Shown here piece after piece: positions 6,790 to 11,870 of a DNA stretch of 11,870 bases. The position numbers and the translations under genes are program-made. The stretch is from Rhodospirillales bacterium (GTDB lineage: Bacteria > Pseudomonadota > Alphaproteobacteria > Rhodospirillales_A > JACZKS01). Position 1 is the first letter of the stretch. Each line of letters opens with the position of its first letter. Below the pieces are notes generated by a model, which worked only from the letters and a program-made list of their open reading frames with translations, was not told where the DNA came from and did no database searches. The stretch covers positions 1-11,870 of the forward strand of contig JABGRG010000114.1 of NCBI GenBank assembly GCA_018648445.1, written 5' to 3'.

Positions 6790-8259
6790 CTATTCCGTCG
6801 GTCGCAAATCCGGCTCGATCCCCGGCGGCGGCGTGATAACCAATGTCCCTTCCTTTAGGATTGAATCGAGCCCGCCCCAATGGTCCGCTTTGGCTCGTTG
6901 CGCCGCCTTGGCGCGGGCGTCAACGTCCTCGGGGTCGCAAATGGTGCGCAAAATTGCTTCGAGCCGTTTCGCCGTTTCCACTCCCGATCCATCCGCGATG
7001 AGATCGCGGAGTTCGTTCGGATCTTTGTCGAGGTCGAAAAGCTGCGACGGCATGCCAACGTGGTAGATGAGCTTCATGTTCCCATCGCGCAGCATGAAGC
7101 TGCCTGCCTTCGATCCCGCCGCGTGGTACTCGGCAAATCCGATACGTGAGCGCTCGTCTCCGCCGGTGGCTGGCCACAACGAGATCCCGGGCAGATCCGC
7201 GTCTTCGTCGGTCAGTTTGGCGCCGACGGCCTCGACCAGGGTCGGGAACAGGTCAACGTGAGAAACCACCTGTTCCACCGTGCGGCCTTTGGGAATGTCC
7301 GGCCCCGACATGAGAAGCGGCACATCCACTGAGCCATCGTAGAGACAGGACTTGCCGAACAGACCATGGGCGCCATGCAGATCGCCGTGGTCGCTCGAGT
7401 ACATGATCCGCGTGGTGTCGAGCAGCCCGAGTTCCTCGGCCACGTCCATCACGGCGCCCATCTGCTCGTCCACATGGGTGATCAGTCCGCAATATCCGGC
7501 AGCCACGCGGCGCAGCGCGTCCTCGTCGGTCATTTCTTGGGTATCCATAATGCCGCGCAGATGCTCGATCGCAGGATGCATGGGGCGCTCGCCGGGTGAA
7601 AATTGGGGCGGAAGCGGCATGTCTTCGACCGGATACAGATCCCACAACCGCTTGGGAATGCGGAAAGATGGATGCGGGCTTGGGTAGGACACGAAAAGCA
7701 CCCAGGGCTGATCCCGTGTTGCACCCTCCTCGCGTAGCCACGAAATGGCGGATTTGGTGATGTTTTCGTCAAAATCCTGATAATGGGCGGTGCCGATGCC
7801 CGAATCCTCGACATACAATTCCCATTGTCCGGTTGCCTTGGGCTCGCGATCGAAGCCGCGCAACAACATGTGGACCCCGCCCCGACCGTTGAGGATATGC
7901 ATGGGCAGGCGTTCTTCGGAAAAACCGTTATCGTCCTCGGTGGCCCGAAAATGCAGCTTTCCGACCGATACCACTTCATGGCCTTGGTCACGGATGCGAC
8001 GCATCCAGCTGGGCGCCGTTCCATCGTAGACGATGGCGTTGTCCCACGTGCCCGTTTGGTGCGTATAGCGACCAGTCGCCAGCGCCGCACGCGACGGACA
8101 ACACAGTGGCCCGGCGCAATACGCGTTGGTGAAACGCACACCGTCGCGCGCGATCCGATCCATGGTCGGCGTTTGAACGCAAGGATGCCCAGCGCATCCC
8201 ATGACGGCTGCGTTGTGATTGTCGGAAAAAAAGAAAATTACATTTGATGGTCGTGTCAT
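6790..8259 (-). CDS. S1-family formylglycine sulfatase (sulfatase 3), cytosolic
   Basis: This 489-residue sulfatase belongs to a different branch from sulfatases 1 and 2 and is clearly related to sulfatase 4 across the window: shared ATG-Y-H, WDNA, a GF/AF-x-EYHAAGS block and QLFDL near the C-terminus. Active-site elements: D13 in FFSDNHN, the C53-C54-P-S-R motif (C53 is in the formylglycine register), GKLH (K101, H103), SPHPSF (H196), SSDHG (D290, H291) and K303 in FGKSCLYDG. No signal peptide is visible. It is the first structural gene after the regulator: its ATG overlaps the LysR stop as ATGA, and its SD (AGGGAG, 8266-8271) lies inside the LysR coding region. That placement makes it the most directly coupled target of the regulator. 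The substrate is unknown. Confidence 0.95.
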   Translation of the reverse strand: MTRPSNVIFFFSDNHNAAVMGCAGHPCVQTPTMDRIARDGVRFTNAYCAGPLCCPSRAALATGRYTHQTGTWDNAIVYDGTAPSWMRRIRDQGHEVVSVGKLHFRATEDDNGFSEERLPMHILNGRGGVHMLLRGFDREPKATGQWELYVEDSGIGTAHYQDFDENITKSAISWLREEGATRDQPWVLFVSYPSPHPSFRIPKRLWDLYPVEDMPLPPQFSPGERPMHPAIEHLRGIMDTQEMTDEDALRRVAAGYCGLITHVDEQMGAVMDVAEELGLLDTTRIMYSSDHGDLHGAHGLFGKSCLYDGSVDVPLLMSGPDIPKGRTVEQVVSHVDLFPTLVEAVGAKLTDEDADLPGISLWPATGGDERSRIGFAEYHAAGSKAGSFMLRDGNMKLIYHVGMPSQLFDLDKDPNELRDLIADGSGVETAKRLEAILRTICDPEDVDARAKAAQRAKADHWGGLDSILKEGTLVITPPPGIEPDLRPTE

Positions 8260-9200
8260 GGGATTCTCCCTGATTTAGCCTTCCGCTTGGTTCCGGGCCG
8301 GGATAAATAGCGAACGCCAACACGCCGCAGTTCCTCTAATAGTTCCCGAATCGCGTCTGATTGCTGTTCGCCGCGCCGGTAGATCACACCGGTCGCCCGG
8401 TCCCATTTGAATGGATAGTCCAGCAAGATCACATCGTCGGGTCGCAAAGCATCGATTTCTCGCTGGTTGGTGACACCCACCATGTCGGTTTCAGTCACCA
8501 CGGAGAGGAGGAAATTAGTGGAGTCCGATTCGATTACGGCACGGGGTGGGGACTTGCCACGCGACACGTACAGGCCTTCAAGGCGCTGTCGATAAAGCGT
8601 TCCTTTTTCGGGTAACACCCACCCGAACCGATCCAGGTCTTCCAGCGATCGCGGCGGTTTTCTGGTTAGCGGATGACCTTTGCGGACCACCACACCCTGC
8701 TCGTTATCCGCCAAAAACATGAAGTCGGTCGTCTCGGCGTCATAGCTTTCCATGGATGTCCCGATGACCAGATCCAAAACACCTTCTTTTAACTGCCTAA
8801 ACAAGGTGATGGTATTGAAGCCGCCACGAACGAACACTTTCACACTGGTTCGTTTGGCGACTAGGTTGATCACCGCCGGCACTAGGGACGCCCGCATCAG
8901 GCCGGGAACAATGCCGACAGAAATGGTTTCGGCCTTCTCAGCCTTCATGTTTTCGACGCTTTCCATGGTGCTGCGAACCTGGGCGCGGATCAATCGGGCG
9001 TGCTCGGCCAAGACCCAACCGGTGGCGTTTGGTTCGACACCCCGAGTGTGCCGGGTCAGCAGGGGCGTACCGAATTCGTCTTCCAGCACCTGGATGCTTT
9101 TTGTCAATCCCGACTGGGTCAGGCCGAGCGCACGGGCCGCCTCACCAATCGAACCGTATTCAACCACTGCAAGGAAATGCTCCAATTTACGAAGCTCCAC
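8256..9200 (-). CDS. LysR-type transcriptional regulator leading the sulfatase operon
   Basis: This 314-residue DNA-binding regulator has the winged helix-turn-helix at about residues 3-62 (ELRKLEHFLAVVEYGSIGEA, then LGLTQSGLTKSIQVLEDEFG and LLTRHTRGV). The periplasmic-binding-like effector domain follows from about residue 91 (TISVGIVPG) to near 298. The start is GTG at 9198-9200, with AGGAAG (9207-9212) 6 nt upstream; the nearby ATG at 9204 is out of frame. LysR proteins usually act as tetramers that switch on neighbouring genes when a pathway metabolite binds. Here the gene is both divergent from sulfatase 4 and the first cistron of the three-sulfatase operon, overlapping sulfatase 3 by 4 bp, so it likely controls both directions and its own level. 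The effector is unknown; a sulfated sugar or its acid product is a guess. Confidence 0.95.
   Translation of the reverse strand: MELRKLEHFLAVVEYGSIGEAARALGLTQSGLTKSIQVLEDEFGTPLLTRHTRGVEPNATGWVLAEHARLIRAQVRSTMESVENMKAEKAETISVGIVPGLMRASLVPAVINLVAKRTSVKVFVRGGFNTITLFRQLKEGVLDLVIGTSMESYDAETTDFMFLADNEQGVVVRKGHPLTRKPPRSLEDLDRFGWVLPEKGTLYRQRLEGLYVSRGKSPPRAVIESDSTNFLLSVVTETDMVGVTNQREIDALRPDDVILLDYPFKWDRATGVIYRRGEQQSDAIRELLEELRRVGVRYLSRPGTKRKAKSGRIP
8266..8271 (-). promoter_or_regulatory. Shine-Dalgarno site of sulfatase 3, inside the LysR gene
   Basis: The minus strand reads AGGGAG 6 nt before the ATG at 8259. It is wholly within the last codons of the regulator gene, whose TGA overlaps that ATG. This arrangement is typical of translationally coupled genes. 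Confidence 0.7.
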
Positions 9201-9206
9201 CCATAA

Positions 9207-9212
9207 CTTCCT
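9207..9212 (-). promoter_or_regulatory. Shine-Dalgarno site supporting the GTG start of LysR
   Basis: The minus strand reads AGGAAG with 6 nt to the GTG at 9200. The ATG 4 nt further upstream is in another frame, so the ribosome site and the family's usual N-terminus (ELRKLEHF) both point to GTG. Confidence 0.6.
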
Positions 9213-9252
9213 TTCATGGCTTTATGCGCTTTTTTTAACTTGCCAGAATGAT

Positions 9253-9265
9253 TTGACTTGTTCAA
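9253..9265. promoter_or_regulatory. Candidate LysR-binding box (T-N11-A) in the divergent promoter region
   Basis: The 13-bp sequence TTGACTTGTTCAA is an interrupted palindrome (TTGA-N5-TCAA) and fits the T-N11-A core of LysR operators exactly. It lies in the 107-bp gap between two divergent starts, 52 bp from the LysR GTG and 42 bp from the sulfatase 4 ATG. TATGAA at 9266-9271, directly after it, is a possible plus-strand -10 element (4 of 6 consensus bases), but no good -35 is seen, which is common at activator-dependent promoters. A second short inverted repeat (TTCA-N3-TGAA, 9261-9271) overlaps the right arm. No footprint is available; this is a sequence match only. Confidence 0.5.
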
Positions 9266-9307
9266 TATGAAATTGGTTTTTGCGTCGGCGGCGGGGGAGA
9301 CGGCCGG

Positions 9308-10762
9308 ATGAAACCCAAGAATTTGCTGTTTATTTTTTCTGACGAGCATACACGGGACATTTCCGGTTGCTACGGCAACACGGTCGTGAAAACGCCCAAC
9401 ATTGACCGTTTGGCAGCCAACGGCACCGTCTTCAACAACGCCTACACGACGTGTCCGATCTGTGTTCCGGCGCGGGCAAGCTTGGCAACGGGCCTTTATG
9501 TGCATGACATCGGCTGCTGGGATAACGCGCATCCTTATGTGGGCGAACCCGAAGGCTGGGGACATCGATTGATGGCGGCGGGCCATCACGTCACGGCGAC
9601 CGGCAAATTGCACATGTGCACCGACAAACACCCCAACGGCCACAGTGAGGAAATCGAGACCCTGCACGTCATCGACGGAATTGGCGATTTGCGCGGATCG
9701 ATCCGCGAACCAATTGAGGAGCGCGCTACGGTAAAACTCTTGGCCGAAACGGCAGGCCCAGGCGAGTCGACGTATACCGCCTATGATGCCCGGACCGCCG
9801 CCCACGCCATTGACTGGCTTACCAACGAAGCACCGAAGCACACCGACAAGCCGTGGGTATTGTACGTCGGTTTTACGCTCCCGCACTTCCCGCTAGTCTG
9901 TCCGCAGGAATTCTACGACCTTTATGATCCGGACGAGATTCCCTGGCCTCGCCTGTATGGGCCCGATCAACGCCCGACCCATCCGGCGGTTCGTGAAGTC
10001 ATTAAGGCCATGGCCTATGACAAGTACTTCGACGCAGAAAAAGTACGCATCGCGCTCCGCGCCTATTATGGAATGGTCAGTTATCTAGACCACCAGATCG
10101 GTCGGGTTCTGTCGGCCCTCGAGGACAATGACTTGGGGAACGACACCCGCATTCTCTACTCCTCGGACCATGGCGACAACATGGGAAACCGCGGAATGTG
10201 GGGAAAATCGATCATGTACGAGGAATCGGCCGCCGTTCCGTGGATCATGTCCGGACCGGATATCCCCGTCGGGCACACCGTCGATACGCTGGTGACCCTG
10301 GTCGATTTCTACCAAACGGCGCTGGACTGCTGCGGACTGCCGCTTACCGATACCGAAGAAAACATCCTGCCCGGTCATTCGCTGTTCCGGATTATCGACG
10401 GCGAACTTCCGGACCGAATCGCGTTCAGCGAATACCACGCCGCCGGATCACCGACGGGCATGTACATGATCCGCGATGGCCGATGGAAATACGTTTATTA
10501 CGTTGGTTATCCCCCTCAGCTATTCGACCTTGAGGCAGACCCACATGAGGCCGTTGATCTTGGCGAGAGCGCCGAGCACGCGGACGTTCTCGCGGCCTGC
10601 GAGGCCAAGCTGCGTGCCATTGTCGATCCCGAAGCGGCCAACGCCCAGGCCTTTGCCGACCAACACGCCAAAGTCGCGTCCTTCGGCGGCCCCGAGGCCG
10701 TCAAGAGCCGAGGTGATTTTAGTCATACTCCGGCACCGGGTGAAAAAGTGGTGTTCGGATAA
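9308..10762 (+). CDS. S1-family formylglycine sulfatase (sulfatase 4), CxPAR type, cytosolic
   Basis: This 484-residue sulfatase is related to sulfatase 3 but transcribed the other way from the shared control region. Active-site elements: D12 in FSDEHTRD, C52-V-P-A-R (the CxPxR formylglycine signal with Ala instead of the usual Ser), GKLH (K100, H102), LPHFPL (H193), SSDHG (D287, H288) and K300 in MWGKSIMYEE. The GxHG His that follows the metal Asp in many sulfatases is Arg here (GNRG), as in choline-sulfatase-like proteins. There is no signal peptide. A GGGGAG run about 9 nt upstream serves as SD. The reductase gene follows after 26 bp, so the two likely share one transcript. Choline sulfatase itself is not supported because no bet genes are present. 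The substrate is unknown. Confidence 0.95.
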   Translation: MKPKNLLFIFSDEHTRDISGCYGNTVVKTPNIDRLAANGTVFNNAYTTCPICVPARASLATGLYVHDIGCWDNAHPYVGEPEGWGHRLMAAGHHVTATGKLHMCTDKHPNGHSEEIETLHVIDGIGDLRGSIREPIEERATVKLLAETAGPGESTYTAYDARTAAHAIDWLTNEAPKHTDKPWVLYVGFTLPHFPLVCPQEFYDLYDPDEIPWPRLYGPDQRPTHPAVREVIKAMAYDKYFDAEKVRIALRAYYGMVSYLDHQIGRVLSALEDNDLGNDTRILYSSDHGDNMGNRGMWGKSIMYEESAAVPWIMSGPDIPVGHTVDTLVTLVDFYQTALDCCGLPLTDTEENILPGHSLFRIIDGELPDRIAFSEYHAAGSPTGMYMIRDGRWKYVYYVGYPPQLFDLEADPHEAVDLGESAEHADVLAACEAKLRAIVDPEAANAQAFADQHAKVASFGGPEAVKSRGDFSHTPAPGEKVVFG

Positions 10763-10776
10763 ACAAAAAAACGGAT

Positions 10777-10782
10777 AGGAAG
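10777..10782 (+). promoter_or_regulatory. Shine-Dalgarno site of the reductase gene
   Basis: AGGAAG lies 6 nt before the ATG at 10789, in the 26-bp gap after sulfatase 4. There is no terminator-like hairpin in that gap, which supports co-transcription. Confidence 0.6.
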
Positions 10783-10788
10783 CGTTGC

Positions 10789-11694
10789 ATGGCCAATAAG
10801 CAGAAAACCGGTTTTATCGGTGTCGGGCTCATGGGCCATGGCATGGCCAAGAACCTTCTCGAGGCGGGTTATCCGCTTACGGTTATTGCAAACCGAACGC
10901 GGGAACGGGTCGATGACCTTAAAGCACGCGGCGCCAGCGAGGCCATGAGCTGCGCTGAATTGGCGGCGGCGTCCGAAGTCATAATCACCTGCATGCCCAG
11001 CATGCCTTCGCTGGCTCAAGTATTCGAAGGACCGGATGGGCTTTTGGCATTGGCGACGCCTGGAACGATTATCATCGATACGACGACAAGCGATCCCGAG
11101 ATTACCAAGCGGTATGGCGCCATCGCTGCCGAGCGCGACGTTACCATCCTTGACGCCCCCCTCATCAAGGGACCCAAACAAGCCTGGGAAGGCACCATCG
11201 GCATCGCCGTTGCTGGCGACAAAACAAAGGTCGATGCAGTTTGGCCCATGCTTGATGCGATGGCGGAGCACATCACCTATGCCGGAGCGTTGGGAAATGC
11301 GCACACCTTGAAGATCCTCAACAACGCCATGGCGCAGGGTATTGGCGCGTTGGCCAGCGAGATATTCACAGTCGCGGCGAAAAAGGGAGTCGACCTGGAA
11401 CTTCTGTACGATTTTTTATCGCACAGCAACGCGCACAGCCGACGCCTCGAGGATTCTGGCCCGCGCATCATGAACGGAAATCATGAGGTGGCTTTCGCGA
11501 TCGATACGGCGCTCAAGGACGTCACCCTCTATACCAAAATGGCCAATGAGGCTGGCGCCCTTCATCTGGCGGGCGATGCGGCGCGCAACCTTTTGAAAAT
11601 TGCGTCGGGCGCTGGATACGGCGCGGGAAATATCACGCGGGTCGCTACTGCGCTCGCCGAGATTGCGGACACTAATCTTCCGGGGGACGATTGA
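10789..11694 (+). CDS. 3-hydroxyisobutyrate-dehydrogenase-family reductase with altered substrate loop
   Basis: This 301-residue beta-hydroxyacid dehydrogenase has an N-terminal Rossmann fold (FIGVGLMGHGMAKNL, residues 9-23) followed by the all-helical domain. NRT at 35-37 after the second strand suggests NADP(H). The catalytic Lys is K175 in HTLKILNN, and the conserved KD pair is K243-D244. Family members reduce semialdehydes such as tartronate semialdehyde, succinate semialdehyde or sulfolactaldehyde. The substrate loop, normally DAPVSGG, reads DAPLIKG here (122-128), placing K127 where sulfolactaldehyde reductase YihU has an Arg (DVPVGRT). A charged group at this site could bind an anionic substrate, but this is inference. 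It lies 26 bp after sulfatase 4 and probably acts downstream of desulfation. Length is normal for the family and the protein looks intact. Confidence 0.9.
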   Translation: MANKQKTGFIGVGLMGHGMAKNLLEAGYPLTVIANRTRERVDDLKARGASEAMSCAELAAASEVIITCMPSMPSLAQVFEGPDGLLALATPGTIIIDTTTSDPEITKRYGAIAAERDVTILDAPLIKGPKQAWEGTIGIAVAGDKTKVDAVWPMLDAMAEHITYAGALGNAHTLKILNNAMAQGIGALASEIFTVAAKKGVDLELLYDFLSHSNAHSRRLEDSGPRIMNGNHEVAFAIDTALKDVTLYTKMANEAGALHLAGDAARNLLKIASGAGYGAGNITRVATALAEIADTNLPGDD

Positions 11695-11853
11695 CCGTTG
11701 CGGTAACCCGGCACGGGGGTGCAGCACCTTGTCCAAGGGGTTCGCATCCAAGAAAAGCTACCCGTTTCCGCCATGAAGGCTTGACGGTCTAACAACAAGA
11801 AATTTTTTCGCAAGTGAATTTGGCTCAGACATCAAAACAAAAGGGAGATTGAC
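11695..11853. other. 159-bp spacer before the last gene; no clear terminator, weak promoter hint
   Basis: After the reductase stop there are small inverted repeats: ACCG-TTG-CGGT (11694-11704), GGTG-CAG-CACC and CCTT-GTCC-AAGG near 11716-11739. None is followed directly by a T run, so they do not make a convincing intrinsic terminator. TTGACG at 11781-11786 could be a -35 element, followed by an AT-rich stretch (AAATTTTTT, around 11800-11808), but no good -10 is visible. The size and AT-rich 3' half suggest the next gene may have its own promoter. Confidence 0.35.
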
Positions 11854-11870
11854 ATGACTTTAGAATTGAC
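11854..11870 (+). CDS. Start of an unidentified gene, cut by the window edge
   Basis: An ATG at 11854 is preceded by AAGGGAG (11841-11847) with a 6-nt spacer, a strong ribosome site. Only five full codons are visible (MTLEL), so no family can be named. By position it may belong to the same plus-strand unit as sulfatase 4 and the reductase, or be a separate transcript. Confidence 0.55.

Noticed and set aside
5586..6836. A 416-codon plus-strand open frame opposite sulfatase 2
   Set aside because: It lies antisense to a clearly conserved sulfatase, has no recognisable domain and no good ribosome site. Long antisense frames are expected opposite GC-rich genes.
9308..10762. Naming sulfatase 4 as choline sulfatase (betC)
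   Set aside because: The GNRG feature is shared, but no bet genes are nearby and I cannot confirm the choline-sulfatase C-terminal region, so only the superfamily is claimed.
11694..11739. Small hairpins after the reductase as an intrinsic terminator
   Set aside because: Stems are only about 4-5 bp and none is followed by a T run.

Overview
This window looks like part of an accessory catabolic locus from a GC-rich Gram-negative bacterium, most likely an alphaproteobacterium. That placement rests on codon usage, good Shine-Dalgarno sites, tight translational coupling and the style of the LysR, EamA and sulfatase genes. A marine source is plausible because sulfatase-rich loci are common there. 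This is inference; there is no rRNA or tRNA to confirm it.

Layout, left to right. (1) A plus-strand pair: the 3' part of a UxaA/GarD-type sugar-acid dehydratase (1-1005), then a D-2-hydroxyacid dehydrogenase (1015-2037). (2) A minus-strand GH43-like beta-propeller protein (2030-2890), whose tail overlaps the dehydrogenase by 8 bp. (3) A divergent plus-strand EamA permease (2943-3827), overlapping the next gene tail-to-tail by 7 bp. (4) A compact minus-strand operon read from 9200 down to 3821: LysR regulator, then three S1-type sulfatases, joined by an ATGA overlap and gaps of 4 and 10 bp. (5) A 107-bp divergent control region with a palindromic T-N11-A box midway between the two start codons. 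(6) A plus-strand unit: a fourth sulfatase (9308-10762) and a 3-hydroxyisobutyrate-dehydrogenase-family reductase (10789-11694). (7) A 159-bp spacer and the first codons of another gene at 11854.

The four sulfatases form two paralogous pairs. The two distal minus-strand genes resemble each other, and the LysR-adjacent gene resembles the divergent one. None has a visible signal peptide, so desulfation is predicted to happen in the cytoplasm on imported small molecules rather than on extracellular polymer. With a sugar-acid dehydratase, two oxidoreductases, a glycosidase-like propeller and a permease, the simplest reading is a LysR-controlled pathway for a small sulfated carbohydrate or sugar acid. 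The substrate cannot be read from the sequence. No formylglycine-generating enzyme and no obvious substrate importer lie inside the window; the gene starting at 11854 cannot be identified.

The most notable details are a sulfatase that keeps its formylglycine motif but has Leu where the active-site Lys is expected, a reductase with a changed substrate loop, and a dehydratase with a changed signature. There is no mobile element, RNA gene, CRISPR array or clear intrinsic terminator, and no gene-free stretch exceeds 300 bases.
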